A DNA stretch of 64,000 bases. It comes from JBMOMT01 sp049324835 (GTDB taxonomy: Bacteria > Chloroflexota > Anaerolineae > CAYNKW01). Position 1 is the stretch's first letter, and each line of letters opens with the position of its first letter. Under the pieces are notes generated by a model. The model made no database searches and had not been told where the DNA came from. It saw only the letters and a list, made by a program, of their open reading frames with translations. The stretch spans positions 1-64,000 of the forward strand of contig JBMOMT010000064.1 of the NCBI GenBank assembly GCA_049324835.1, written 5' to 3'. The position numbers were made by a program, and so were the translations under genes. Below are positions 34,077 through 43,593 of the stretch, in pieces.

Positions 34077-36116
34077 ATGGCCCCCACCGAAGTAAAAAAA
34101 CAGATCGCCACACTGCGCGAGCAGATTCACTATCACAACTACCGCTACTATGTGCTGGACGATCCGGTCGTCTCCGACGCAGCTTACGACCGCCTCATGA
34201 ACGAACTGCGCGCTCTGGAGGCGGCCCACCCAGAACTCGTCACCCCAGATTCACCCACCCGGCGGGTGAGCGGCGCGCCTGCCGAGGGCTTTGCCAAAGT
34301 CCAACACCCCGCCCCCATCCTGAGTCTGGCTGCCGCCCAGGATGCCGATGGCGTGCGCGAGTGGTTCAACCGCATCGGCAAACTGCTGCCCGAATCGGTG
34401 ACCCCTGAGGACCTGGCCTTCACCGTCGAGCCCAAGATCGATGGCTTGCGAGTGGTGCTACACTATGAGAACGGTCTGTTCGTGCTGGGCGCCACCCGCG
34501 GCGACGGCCAGGTGGGAGAAGATATCACCATCAACCTGCGCACCATCAAAACCTTGCCGTTACGCCTGCCCGTCGATCCGGCAGCCGCCGCCGTCCCATC
34601 GCGCCTGGTCGTCAGCGGTGAAGCGTTCATGCCTTTGCACGCTTTCGAGACGATGAATCGCCTTCAACAACAGGCCGGGGAAAAGGTTTTTGCCAACCCA
34701 CGCAACGCCGCTGCTGGCTCGCTGCGCCAGCTCGACCCGGCCATTCCCGCCTCGCGCCCGCTGCGCCTTTATGTCTATAGTGTCGTGACTGCCGACGGCG
34801 AGATGCCTCCCACCCAGTGGCAGACGCTGGACTATTTGCGCCGGCTGGGCTTTCCGGTGGCTGAGGACGTGGCCCATTTTGACGATCTGGAAGCCGTCAT
34901 CGCGTACTGTCAGGATTGGATGGGCCGTCGCAACACGCTGAACTATGAGGTGGACGGCGCCGTCATCAAAATCGACGACCTGGCCATCCAACAAACGCTG
35001 GGAGTGGTGGGCCGCGACCCTCGCGGCGCACTGGCGTTCAAGTTTCCGGCCCGCGAAGAAACCACTCACCTGCTGGATGTCGACGTGCAGGTGGGGCGCG
35101 TGGGCACACTCACCCCACGCGCGGTGCTGGAGCCGGTCGAGATCGGCGGCGTGACGGTGCGCCACGCCTCGCTGCACAACTATGACGACGTGGCCCGCAA
35201 AGACGTGCGCATCGGCGATAGGGTCGTCGTCCAACGGGCCGGCGACGTGATCCCCTACGTCATCGGGCCCATCGTCGATCTACGCACCGGCGACGAACGC
35301 CCCATCGCCCCCCCCACCCACTGCCCCGTCTGCGGCGAGCCGGCGGTCCACCCCGAGGGCGAAGTGGCCTATTACTGCATCAACGCCGCCTGCCCCGCTC
35401 AGGTCAAGGCGCGCGTGCAGCACTGGGCCGCCTGGATGGATATCGAAGGCTTTGGTGAAAAGGCGGCCGAGCTGTTCACCACACGCGGCCTGTTACACGA
35501 CGTGGGCGATTTTTACAGCCTCGAGCGAGACGACATCCTGGCGATGGAAGGATACGCCGCCAAGAGCACCGACAACCTGCTGGCCGCGATCCAGGCCTCC
35601 AAAACCCGTCCACTGACCCGCACCCTGGCCGGGCTGGGCATCCGCAACGTGGGTGAGACGGTGGCGCAGACCCTGGTGGCCCATTTTCGCACCCTGGATG
35701 CGCTGGCTGCTGCCTCGGCCGACGAGATCCAGGCCATCCCCGGCATAGGCCCCATCATCGCCGCAGCCATCGTCGAGTGGTTCGGCCAGCGCCACAACCG
35801 GAACGTCGTCGAAAAACTGCGGGCTGCCGGTGTCCGTCTGGCCGAGGAACTCGAGGAAACATCGCCGCCGGAAGAAGCGCAACCGCTCGCCGGCAAAACC
35901 TTTGTCATCACCGGCACATTGCCCTCGATGAGCCGCAACGAGGCCAAAACGATCATCGAGCAAGCTGGCGGCAAAGTGACCGGCTCGGTTTCTAACAAAA
36001 CCGATTTTTTGCTGGTGGGCGAATCGCCGGGCAGCAAATTACGCCAGGCCCAGCAACTCGGCGTGCCCACGATCGACGAAGCAGTATTGCGAGCCATGAT
36101 CGGCGGCGATCGGTGA
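34077..36116 (+). CDS. ligA: NAD-dependent DNA ligase
   Basis: The 679-residue enzyme seals nicks in DNA with NAD as adenylate donor. Domains in order are Ia (about 1-70, HYHNYRYYVLDDPVVSD), the adenylation domain with Lys120 in EPKIDGLRV, the OB fold, a four-cysteine zinc finger (CPVCGEPAVHPEGEVAYYC onward), the helix-hairpin-helix region (GIRNVGETVA and IPGIGPIIAAAI) and a C-terminal BRCT domain (AGKTFVITGTLPSMSRNEA). All parts and the full usual length are present. The start at 34077 has GGAG. It overlaps the following PfkB-kinase gene by four bases. Confidence 0.98.
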   Translation: MAPTEVKKQIATLREQIHYHNYRYYVLDDPVVSDAAYDRLMNELRALEAAHPELVTPDSPTRRVSGAPAEGFAKVQHPAPILSLAAAQDADGVREWFNRIGKLLPESVTPEDLAFTVEPKIDGLRVVLHYENGLFVLGATRGDGQVGEDITINLRTIKTLPLRLPVDPAAAAVPSRLVVSGEAFMPLHAFETMNRLQQQAGEKVFANPRNAAAGSLRQLDPAIPASRPLRLYVYSVVTADGEMPPTQWQTLDYLRRLGFPVAEDVAHFDDLEAVIAYCQDWMGRRNTLNYEVDGAVIKIDDLAIQQTLGVVGRDPRGALAFKFPAREETTHLLDVDVQVGRVGTLTPRAVLEPVEIGGVTVRHASLHNYDDVARKDVRIGDRVVVQRAGDVIPYVIGPIVDLRTGDERPIAPPTHCPVCGEPAVHPEGEVAYYCINAACPAQVKARVQHWAAWMDIEGFGEKAAELFTTRGLLHDVGDFYSLERDDILAMEGYAAKSTDNLLAAIQASKTRPLTRTLAGLGIRNVGETVAQTLVAHFRTLDALAAASADEIQAIPGIGPIIAAAIVEWFGQRHNRNVVEKLRAAGVRLAEELEETSPPEEAQPLAGKTFVITGTLPSMSRNEAKTIIEQAGGKVTGSVSNKTDFLLVGESPGSKLRQAQQLGVPTIDEAVLRAMIGGDR

Positions 36117-37039
36117 ACAGCCCACAGTCGCAAGCCACGAGCCGGCCGGACGTGGTTGGCCTGGGTTACGCCGATTGGGATCACCTGGCCATCGTCCCTG
36201 GCCAACCGGAATTCGACACCGACACCATGACCCTGCAGGCGTCGGCCCAGTGCGGCGGCGGTCCGGTAGCCACCGCGCTGGTCACGCTGCGGCGATTGGG
36301 GGCCAACGTGGGCTACCTGGGCACTCTGGGCGACGACGAACCGGGACGGCGGATTCTAACCGACTTGCAACGCGCAGGCGTGGATACGACGCGGCTGATC
36401 GTTCAGCCAGGAGAACGTTCCCACACCTGTCTGGTGCTGGTCGAGGCGAACACTGGCCGGCGTTGCATCCTGTGCGACCGCGGCACGCTACAGCCGCTGC
36501 AGTTGACCGACGCCGACCGGCAGTACATCTGCCAGGCTCGGTTCTTGCACCTCGACGGCCAGTTCATGGATGCGGCCATCACCGCCGCCCGCTGGGCTCA
36601 GGATTCGAGCGTGCGCGTCTCCTTCGATGCCAACCGCCCCCGCCCCCGCCTGGACGAGCTGCTGCCGTTGGTGGATGTGTTGGTTACGTCAACGTCTTTT
36701 CCAACCGCCTGCACCGGCCACGATGACCTGGAAAAAGCCTTGCAAACCCTGCACACCCAGGGGCCGGAAACCGTCGTCGTCACCCTGGGCCCGCAGGGGT
36801 GTGCCTACCTGGACGGCAATCGGCTGGCGCACGTGCCGGGCTACCGCGTGGACGTGGTAGACACCACCGGCGCGGGCGACGCCTTTCACGGGGCTTTTCT
36901 CTACGGTTTGCTACAAAACTGGGACGCTCGCGAGACCGCACGCTTTGCCAACGCCGTGGCTGCCCTCAACTGCCGCTCCCTGGGGGGGCGGGCGGCCCTG
37001 CCTACCCTGGCGGAGGCGCGTGCGTTTCTGCGCCAGTGA
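36113..37039 (+). CDS. PfkB-family carbohydrate/nucleoside kinase
   Basis: The 308-residue kinase starts with GTG overlapping the ligA stop. The glycine-rich N-terminal motif (ASAQCGGGPVATALVTLRRL) and the C-terminal PfkB signature VVDTTGAGDAFHGAF with its catalytic aspartate are intact. The family includes ribokinase, sugar-acid kinases and adenosine kinase; specificity cannot be read here. Four bases of overlap with ligA suggest shared translation, which may be fortuitous operon structure. Confidence 0.92.
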   Translation: MNSPQSQATSRPDVVGLGYADWDHLAIVPGQPEFDTDTMTLQASAQCGGGPVATALVTLRRLGANVGYLGTLGDDEPGRRILTDLQRAGVDTTRLIVQPGERSHTCLVLVEANTGRRCILCDRGTLQPLQLTDADRQYICQARFLHLDGQFMDAAITAARWAQDSSVRVSFDANRPRPRLDELLPLVDVLVTSTSFPTACTGHDDLEKALQTLHTQGPETVVVTLGPQGCAYLDGNRLAHVPGYRVDVVDTTGAGDAFHGAFLYGLLQNWDARETARFANAVAALNCRSLGGRAALPTLAEARAFLRQ

Positions 37040-37053
37040 TTCTCAATATGACC

Positions 37054-37151
37054 AGACCTGACAGGTTTTGGATGTAGCGCTGCGTCGACACCCTTCTGTG
37101 AATGAGTGACCCGTGTCCAAGTCGCTGGATTTACGAAAGCCTGTCAGGTCT
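37054..37151. repeat. Inverted repeat with AGACCTGACAGG arms
   Basis: AGACCTGACAGG at 37054-37065 is matched in inverse at 37140-37151, with about 74 bases between. The same arm sequence bounds a second element at 57789-57886, so this is a dispersed repeat. It lies between the PfkB gene and the GAF-gene promoter. Confidence 0.7.
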
Positions 37152-37191
37152 CGACGCCAAAGTGAGAATTGTTTTTTCTGCGCTCACAGCA

Positions 37192-37220
37192 TTGACACAC
37201 CCACAAGAGTATGGTATATT
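37192..37220 (+). promoter_or_regulatory. Promoter of the GAF-domain gene
   Basis: A perfect TTGACA and TATATT are separated by 17 bases, 50 bases upstream of the GTG start at 37270. This supports the later start over an in-frame ATG at 37102, which would lie upstream of the promoter. Confidence 0.8.
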
Positions 37221-37269
37221 AAACATAATTCCAAGATCGGGGCATGGACGAGGTGAGAAGGAGGCGGCC

Positions 37270-37881
37270 GTGGTCAGTACAACCAATTCCAACACCCTGC
37301 GTTTTCTGCAGCAGGAAAACCGCCGCCTGCAAGATGAGAACGATCAACTGCGGGAGCAGGTCTCCAGACTGCTGGGCTACATGGATGCCCTGCGTGATCT
37401 CCAGCGGTCGGCCACACTCATCAGCACAGCCGACGACGTCATGGCTGTTCTGAACCAGATCCTCTACGCTGCCCTCACCGTCACCGACTCGTCGGCCGGC
37501 TCGTTGCTCCTTTGCGATCCGGAAACCAACGAACTGGTCTTTGCCGTCGTTCATGGGGAGCGGCGCGAGGTCATTCAAGGCTACCGCCTGCCCGCCGGCA
37601 CCGGCGTGGCCGGCTGGGCGGCGACCCAACAAGGGGCTGTCATCGTCAACGACCCGCGCCGCGATTGGCGATTTTCGGCTCTGGTGGACGAGACCTTTGG
37701 TTTCCAGACGTACAACCTGGTGGCGCTGCCGCTGATCGCACGGGGGCGGGTGTTGGGCGTGTTGGAGGTGCTCAACACTTTTTCCCAAGATGACTATACC
37801 GAGGGACACCTCAACCTGCTGAATCTGCTGGCGTTGCTCGCCGCCACAGCCCTGGATAGCCTGGAGGTGGCAGAGGAATAG
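37270..37881 (+). CDS. GAF-domain sensor protein
   Basis: The 203-residue protein has a leucine-zipper-like coiled coil (about 8-35, FLQQENRRLQDENDQLREQV) and one GAF domain (about 45-200, with AGSLLLCDPETNELVFAV and AGWAATQQGAVIVNDPRRDWRF). No output domain follows, so it probably binds a small ligand and acts by dimer contact with another protein. The GTG start at 37270 follows AAGGAGG and the promoter at 37192-37220. Its stop lies 6 bases from the convergent tex stop with no visible terminator. Confidence 0.85.
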   Translation: MVSTTNSNTLRFLQQENRRLQDENDQLREQVSRLLGYMDALRDLQRSATLISTADDVMAVLNQILYAALTVTDSSAGSLLLCDPETNELVFAVVHGERREVIQGYRLPAGTGVAGWAATQQGAVIVNDPRRDWRFSALVDETFGFQTYNLVALPLIARGRVLGVLEVLNTFSQDDYTEGHLNLLNLLALLAATALDSLEVAEE

Positions 37882-37887
37882 CCCGGA

Positions 37888-40047
37888 TCACTCGGAAATA
37901 CCCTTCATGCTCAGCCCGATTCGTCCCCGCTCGATATCCACTTTGATGACGCGCACCGCGATCACGTCTCCCACTGCTACCACGTTGTGCGGGTTACGCA
38001 CGTAGCGCTCGGCCATTTCCGAGACGTGCACCAGGCCGTCTTGCTTGACGCCGATATCCACGAACGCGCCAAAATCCACCACGTTGCGCACCGTGCCCCT
38101 GAGCACCATCCCCTCGCGCAAGTCTTCCATCTTGAGCACGTCGCCGCGCAGAATCGGCCTGGGCAGCTCGTCGCGTGGATCGCGCCCCGGACGGATCAGC
38201 GCCCCGACGATGTCGGCCAGTGTGGGTTGGCCCACGTCCAGCGACTCGGCCAACGCCGCCAGATCGCACCCGCCCGTGAAGCGACGCACCCGCTCCGGCA
38301 GGTCCGGCTCGTCGCCCCGCACGTCCATGCGCGCAAAGAGCCGCTCAACGACCGGATAAGACTCGGGATGGATGGGCGTATTGTCCAGCGGCTCGTCGCC
38401 GCCAGAGATGCGCAAAAAGCCGGCTGCCTGCTCAAAGCTCCTGGCCCCCAATCCCTTGACCGCCTTGAGCGCCTGGCGCGTGCGAAAAGGGCCTTGCGCG
38501 TCGCGGTGGGCCACGATGTTAGCCGCCACCCCCTTGTTCACCCCGGCCACGTAACTCAGCAACGCCGGCGAGGCCGTGTTCGCGTCCACGCCCACGTGGT
38601 TCACCGCCGATTCCACCACCGCGTCCAGCGTTTCGGCCAGCCGCTTCTGATCCACGTCGTGCTGGTAGAGCCCCACCCCAATAGACTTGGGGTCGATCTT
38701 GACCAGCTCCGAAAGTGGATCTTGCAGTCGGCGGGCGATGGAAACCGCGCCGCGCATGGCCACATCCAGCTCTGGCAGCTCCTGGCGGGCCAGCGGCGAG
38801 GCCGAATAAACCGACGCCCCGGCCTCGCTGACCATGACGTAGGCGCCGCGACCGGCCTGGGCGATGACCTCTGCCGCCAGCGATTCCGTCTCCCGTGAGG
38901 CGGTGCCGTTGCCCACAGCGATGACATCGATCTCGGCCCGCTGCACCAGTTCGACCAGTTTGTTCAGCGCCTCGGCCCACTGCTTCTGCGGCGGGTGAGG
39001 ATAGATGGTGACGCCGCCGATAAACTTGCCGGTGGCCTCTACCAGCGCCACCTTGCAGCCGGTGCGATAGCCGGGGTCGATGCCCATGACGCACATCCCC
39101 CGCAGCGGCGGCTGCAACAGCAACGCCCGCAGGTTGGTGGCAAACACGCCGATAGCATGCTCGTCGGCCTCTGCGGTGAGGGCGCGCCGCAGGTCGCGCT
39201 CCACCGCCGGGGCCAGCAGCCGCTTGTAGCCATCGGCCACCGCCTGCCGCACCTGATCGGCAAAAATCGATGCCGGGTTCCTGACGTATCGCGCCTCGAC
39301 GTCGGCGATCTGATCCGCCTCGTCAACGGCCACCTTGACGCCGAGAGCGCCCTCCGCCTCGCCGCGATTGATGGCCAGCACCCGGTGGGGCGGCAGATCA
39401 CGCAACGGCCCGGCAAAATCGTGGTACATGCGATACTTGCCTTCGGGGTCGGCGCTTTCGCCGGCCAGGGCGCAGGCCAGCACCGCCTCGCGCTGGGTGC
39501 GCTGGCGGATGTGGCCGCGCACCCCGGCGTCTTCGGCGGCGATTTCGGCCACGATGTCCCGCGCGCCGGCCAGCGCTTCCTCCACCGTGGGCACGTCGTC
39601 GCTCAGGAATGGCTCGGCGTGGGATTCCGGTGTGCCGGTGATGATCTCTTGGGCCAGCATCATCTGGGCCAGCGGTTCCAGACCGCGCTCGCGGGCCACG
39701 GTGGCCCGGGTGCGGCGCTTGGGCCGGTAGGGCAGGTAAAGATCTTCCACCTCCTGGAGCGTGGTGGCCGCCTGAATCGCCGCCTCCAGCTCCGGCGTCA
39801 GTTTATCCTGCTCGGCGATGCTCTTGAGGGCCGTCTCTTTGCGCGCCTCCAGGTGGCGCAGATAACCCAGCCGCTCCTCGATGGCCCGGATCTGCTCTTC
39901 GTCCAGGCTACCGGTAACTTCTTTGCGGTAGCGGGCGATAAAGGGCACAGTGTTGCCCTCGTCCAGCAGCGCCACAGTGCGGGCCACCTGATCCGGGCGC
40001 AGCTTCAACTCGCGGGCGATGGTGCTCAGAATGCGATTCTCAGACAT
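37888..40047 (-). CDS. tex: Tex-family RNA-binding transcription accessory protein
   Basis: The 719-residue protein is a Tex/YhgF homologue, a nucleic-acid-binding factor linked to transcription. It shows the N-terminal Tex helix region (LDEGNTVPFIARYRKEVTG), the YqgF-like RNase H fold (GIDPGYRTGCKVALVE), a helix-hairpin-helix repeat (LLSYVAGVNKGVAANIV) and a C-terminal S1 domain (VLRGTVRNVVDFGAFVDIGV). The start at 40047 (MSENRIL) has GGAAAGG, and the 12 codons above it in frame look non-native. Convergent with the GAF gene. Confidence 0.96.
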   Translation of the reverse strand: MSENRILSTIARELKLRPDQVARTVALLDEGNTVPFIARYRKEVTGSLDEEQIRAIEERLGYLRHLEARKETALKSIAEQDKLTPELEAAIQAATTLQEVEDLYLPYRPKRRTRATVARERGLEPLAQMMLAQEIITGTPESHAEPFLSDDVPTVEEALAGARDIVAEIAAEDAGVRGHIRQRTQREAVLACALAGESADPEGKYRMYHDFAGPLRDLPPHRVLAINRGEAEGALGVKVAVDEADQIADVEARYVRNPASIFADQVRQAVADGYKRLLAPAVERDLRRALTAEADEHAIGVFATNLRALLLQPPLRGMCVMGIDPGYRTGCKVALVEATGKFIGGVTIYPHPPQKQWAEALNKLVELVQRAEIDVIAVGNGTASRETESLAAEVIAQAGRGAYVMVSEAGASVYSASPLARQELPELDVAMRGAVSIARRLQDPLSELVKIDPKSIGVGLYQHDVDQKRLAETLDAVVESAVNHVGVDANTASPALLSYVAGVNKGVAANIVAHRDAQGPFRTRQALKAVKGLGARSFEQAAGFLRISGGDEPLDNTPIHPESYPVVERLFARMDVRGDEPDLPERVRRFTGGCDLAALAESLDVGQPTLADIVGALIRPGRDPRDELPRPILRGDVLKMEDLREGMVLRGTVRNVVDFGAFVDIGVKQDGLVHVSEMAERYVRNPHNVVAVGDVIAVRVIKVDIERGRIGLSMKGISE

Positions 40048-40298
40048 CAAGACCTTTCCCCCCTTGATTTCACTACCGGACATCTTTCACCAGAAGGCGG
40101 TCAGAGTCAACAGATTTAGCGGATAGAGCGGATATTGTCTGGAAAATCCGTTCAATCCGTTGACTGTTCTCGTGCTCAGGCATGAAATTCGTGACAATAT
40201 GAAAAAGTGTCTGGTAGCAAACCCTTGATCAAAAACAGCTTTTGCGTCAAGTCTCACCTTTCATGGACAAGTATACACGCATCCTCAACCCGATGCAA
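40048..40298. other. Intergenic region between tex and ruvB with an imperfect inverted repeat
   Basis: The region between the divergent tex and ruvB starts spans 326 bases to 40373. An imperfect inverted repeat at 40106-40164 (GTCAAC...GCGGATAGAGCGGAT and ATCCGTTCAATCCGTTGAC) resembles dispersed intergenic repeats. The ruvB promoter follows at 40299. No other gene or RNA was recognised, and the tex promoter was not identified. Confidence 0.5.
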
Positions 40299-40327
40299 TT
40301 GCCCGCCCATCTACTTTCTGGTATAAT
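40299..40327 (+). promoter_or_regulatory. Promoter of ruvB
   Basis: TTGCCC and a perfect TATAAT are separated by 17 bases, 46 bases before the ATG at 40374. It lies inside a longer in-frame extension, so it argues that the extension is not translated. Confidence 0.8.
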
Positions 40328-40373
40328 CAAAAGCAACGGCAACACAGATCCTCAGCTCGAAGAAAGGTGTTTG

Positions 40374-41420
40374 ATGGCCGAAAACGCAGCAGACAGGCGG
40401 ATGGTTTCCTCCAAAGCGCACCAGGAAGACGTGCCGTCCGACGTTTCCCTGCGTCCCCAACGGCTCAACGAATACATCGGTCAGGAAAAGGTAAAGGAGA
40501 ACCTCACCATTCTGATCGAAGCGGCCAAAGGGCGCGGTGAAGCGCTGGATCATGTGCTGCTCTACGGTCCGCCGGGTTTGGGCAAAACCACACTGGCCCA
40601 TTGCATCGCCAACGAAATGGGTGTCAGCATCAGAGTCACCTCCGGTCCGGCCATCGAACGGGCCGGCGACCTGGCGGCCATCCTGACCAACCTGCGCCAG
40701 GGAGAAGTGCTGTTCATCGACGAGGTGCACCGCCTCAGCCGGGTAGTGGAAGAGATCCTTTACCCGGCCATGGAAGATTACGCCCTGGATATCATCATCG
40801 GCAAGGGGCCTGGAGCGCGCAGTATCCGACTCAAGTTACCCCGATTCACCATCATCGGCGCCACCACACGCCTGGCGCTGATGACCTCGCCGCTGCGAGC
40901 CCGATTCGGCGCGGTGTATCGCCTGGATTTCTACAGCCCGCCCGCCATACAAGAGATCGTCAGACGTTCTGCACACCTGCTCCGGGTGGTGTCGGACGAG
41001 GGCGGCGTGCGTGAGATCGCCCGCCGGGCGCGGGGCACGCCGCGCGTGGCCAACCGTTTGTTGCGCCGGGTAAGAGATTACGCTCAAGTGCGCGCCGAGG
41101 GTCACATCAGCGCAGCCGTGGCCGAGGAAGCCCTGGCGTTGTTAGAGGTGGACGCCCTGGGCCTGGACGAGATCGACCGCAAGGTGCTGCGTACGATTGC
41201 CGAAAAGTTCGACGGCGGGCCGGTGGGTCTGGAGACTCTGGCAGCCGCCATCTCGGAAGAATCCGATACCATCATGGACGTCTACGAGCCCTACCTGCTA
41301 CAGTTGGGCTTTATCGACCGCACGCCACGCGGCCGGGTGGTCACCCGTCGGGCCTACGAGCATCTGCAACTGCCCCCCCCGGAACGCCCCGAACAGCCTT
41401 CTCTCTTTGACGCCTCTTGA
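40374..41420 (+). CDS. ruvB: Holliday junction branch-migration ATPase RuvB
   Basis: The 348-residue AAA+ motor drives Holliday junction migration with RuvA. Walker A GPPGLGKTT (65-73), Walker B VLFIDEVHRL (112-121), sensor 1 GATTRLALMTSPLRARFG and the C-terminal winged-helix DNA-binding domain with GFIDRTPRGRV are all present. The ATG at 40374 follows AAAGGTG and gives the normal family length. No ruvA or ruvC is adjacent. The kinase gene starts 11 bases downstream. Confidence 0.98.
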   Translation: MAENAADRRMVSSKAHQEDVPSDVSLRPQRLNEYIGQEKVKENLTILIEAAKGRGEALDHVLLYGPPGLGKTTLAHCIANEMGVSIRVTSGPAIERAGDLAAILTNLRQGEVLFIDEVHRLSRVVEEILYPAMEDYALDIIIGKGPGARSIRLKLPRFTIIGATTRLALMTSPLRARFGAVYRLDFYSPPAIQEIVRRSAHLLRVVSDEGGVREIARRARGTPRVANRLLRRVRDYAQVRAEGHISAAVAEEALALLEVDALGLDEIDRKVLRTIAEKFDGGPVGLETLAAAISEESDTIMDVYEPYLLQLGFIDRTPRGRVVTRRAYEHLQLPPPERPEQPSLFDAS

Positions 41421-41431
41421 AAGGGAGTCCC

Positions 41432-43567
41432 ATGGCAGAAAAACCTCTGATCGACTCTCGCATCGGCGCTTATCACATCGTCGAGGAGTTGGGACAGGGT
41501 GGCAACGCCATCGTCTACCTGGCCCGCGACGAAAAACTGGATCGAATGGTGGCGCTCAAGATGATGCATGCCTTTGCCTACCATCCCTATCGCCAGCGTA
41601 TCATCGACCGTTTCCGGCGAGGTGCGCAGGCTGCAGCACGCCTGAATCATCCCAACATCCTGCCGATCTACGATTTTGGCGAGTGGCAAGGCACCTTTTA
41701 CATCGTGATGCAATGCGTTCAGGGTCAAACGTTGCGACAACACCTGCTGGACAACACAGACAAAATTCGGCCCGTTGCGCCGCTGCCCCTTTCAGAAGCG
41801 CTGCACATCACCCAGCAGGTTGGGGCGGCGCTCGATCACGCCCACCGGCACAACGTGGTCCACCGCGATGTCAAACCCAGCAATATCCTTCTGGCCGATG
41901 ACGGCCGCATCTACCTCACCGATTTTGGACTGGCCCACGTCGAGGATGCCGCCCCCATCACCATCTCGGGCGAGACGCTGGGCACACCCCACTACATGTC
42001 GCCTGAACAAGGGCAGGGACTGCCAATCGACCATCGCTCCGACATCTACTCGCTGGGTGTGGTGCTCTTTCAGATGCTCACCGGCCACGTGCCTTTCGAC
42101 GCCGACACCCCGGCGCCGGTCATCCTCAAACACGTGGTCGATCCACTGCCCTCACCACGAAGCTTCAACCCCGACATCCCGTTGATGATCGAGGCTGTGC
42201 TGCGCAAAGCGCTGTCCAAAAACCCCTCCGATCGATACCAAACCGTCGACGAGTTCATCCAAGACTTGCTGGCCGCCAGCGGTGAAGAAGCACAACCACC
42301 TCCTTCACCGGTTCCGGCGCCGGTCATCGCGCCACCCAGGCCGATTTCACTGTCACAGACCCTGCCAGAGCGACAGCCGGTTGCTCCACCACCCAGCCGG
42401 ATCACCGGCCACGACAACGGTTCACGATGGGCCATCATCGGCATCCTGGCCGGCGTTTTCCTCGCGCTGGTCGCCTGCGGCGGACTGGCCTACGTCCTGC
42501 TTGGAGCAAGCGACCGCCGAAAAGAGGCCACACCCACCGTCACCCAACTGGCCGTGGCCACCACACCCACGCCGACGCTGGCGACTCCCACAGCCACGGC
42601 CGGCCGGCCATCGATCACACCAGAACCCACACCCACGCCGATCATCGTCGTTGAAAACACCGCCACCGCCACCCACACACTGCCCACCCCAACCGCCGCC
42701 CCTTCGCATACCCCCACACCGACCTTTTCACCGGCGCCAACACCAACCCCCACCGACACCGCCACGGTGACAGCGACGCCCACCGCCTCACCCACTCCCC
42801 CTCCGGCGCTGCCGGCGGGCATGGTGCGTATCCCGGCAGGCGAGTTCATCCAGGGCAGCTCTGAAGCCGAGATCGATGCCGCCATTCAACTGTGCGCCAA
42901 CGCCTACAACGGCACCTGCCCCCACCCACGCGAGTGGTTCACCGACGAAACGCCGCGCCGCACCGTTTACCTGGATGCCTTTCTCATCGACAAGTGGGAA
43001 GTGAGCAACCAACAATTCACAGCCTTTGTGATCGCCACCGGCTACCAGACCGACGCCGAGAAACGGGGCGAGAGCCAGACCTGGCGCACCTTCAACACCC
43101 CCGACCGGGAGAGCTTTCCGGTCATCTGGACAAGCTGGAACGACGCCGACGCCTACTGCCGTTGGGCCGGCAAGCGGCTGCCCACCGAGGCCGAGTGGGA
43201 AAAAGCCGCCCGCGGCACCGACGGGCGCATCTGGCCGTGGGGCAACAGTTGGCAGAGTGGGCGCGCCAACACCGGCGACGGCGGCGCAGGCAGCATCGTT
43301 GCAGTGGGCAGTTATCCCACCAGCGCCAGCCCTTACGGCGTCATGGACACGACCGGCAACGTCTGGGAATGGGTGGCCGATTGGTACGATCCACTCTGGT
43401 ACGGCAAATCACCCGCGAATAACCCGGGCGGGCCGCTATCGGGCGTCAGCCGCGTGCTGCGCGGCGGCGCCTTTGGAAATCCACCCTGGGAAGTTCGCGC
43501 CGCCCACCGGCACAGCGGCGGTCCCGACGGCTATGCGCCGGATCACGGTTTTCGCTGCGCCCGGTGA
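41432..43567 (+). CDS. Membrane Ser/Thr protein kinase fused to formylglycine-generating-enzyme-like domain
   Basis: The 711-residue protein joins an active-looking eukaryotic-type kinase (about 12-280) to an extracellular FGE-sulfatase (SUMF1-like) domain. Kinase motifs are the Gly-rich loop GQGGNAIVYLA (21-31), Lys43, HRDVKPSN with Asp146, DFG at 164-166 and GTPHYMSPEQ. A transmembrane helix (about 333-357) and a Pro/Thr-rich spacer (about 363-465) follow. From 468 to the end the FGE-like fold shows MVRIPAGEFIQGSS, WAGKRLPTEAEWEKAARG, GNVWEWVADWYDP and RVLRGGAFGNPP. The FGE part may sense or modify something outside the cell. The start at 41432 has AAGGGAG; its stop overlaps the frame of queA. 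Confidence 0.93.
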   Translation: MAEKPLIDSRIGAYHIVEELGQGGNAIVYLARDEKLDRMVALKMMHAFAYHPYRQRIIDRFRRGAQAAARLNHPNILPIYDFGEWQGTFYIVMQCVQGQTLRQHLLDNTDKIRPVAPLPLSEALHITQQVGAALDHAHRHNVVHRDVKPSNILLADDGRIYLTDFGLAHVEDAAPITISGETLGTPHYMSPEQGQGLPIDHRSDIYSLGVVLFQMLTGHVPFDADTPAPVILKHVVDPLPSPRSFNPDIPLMIEAVLRKALSKNPSDRYQTVDEFIQDLLAASGEEAQPPPSPVPAPVIAPPRPISLSQTLPERQPVAPPPSRITGHDNGSRWAIIGILAGVFLALVACGGLAYVLLGASDRRKEATPTVTQLAVATTPTPTLATPTATAGRPSITPEPTPTPIIVVENTATATHTLPTPTAAPSHTPTPTFSPAPTPTPTDTATVTATPTASPTPPPALPAGMVRIPAGEFIQGSSEAEIDAAIQLCANAYNGTCPHPREWFTDETPRRTVYLDAFLIDKWEVSNQQFTAFVIATGYQTDAEKRGESQTWRTFNTPDRESFPVIWTSWNDADAYCRWAGKRLPTEAEWEKAARGTDGRIWPWGNSWQSGRANTGDGGAGSIVAVGSYPTSASPYGVMDTTGNVWEWVADWYDPLWYGKSPANNPGGPLSGVSRVLRGGAFGNPPWEVRAAHRHSGGPDGYAPDHGFRCAR

Positions 43568-43593
43568 GGCATACTGCGGGAGCAATCCACAGC

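Noticed and set aside
38995..40119. Plus-strand frame opposite tex
   Set aside because: Shadow of a strongly conserved protein with S1 and helix-hairpin-helix domains.
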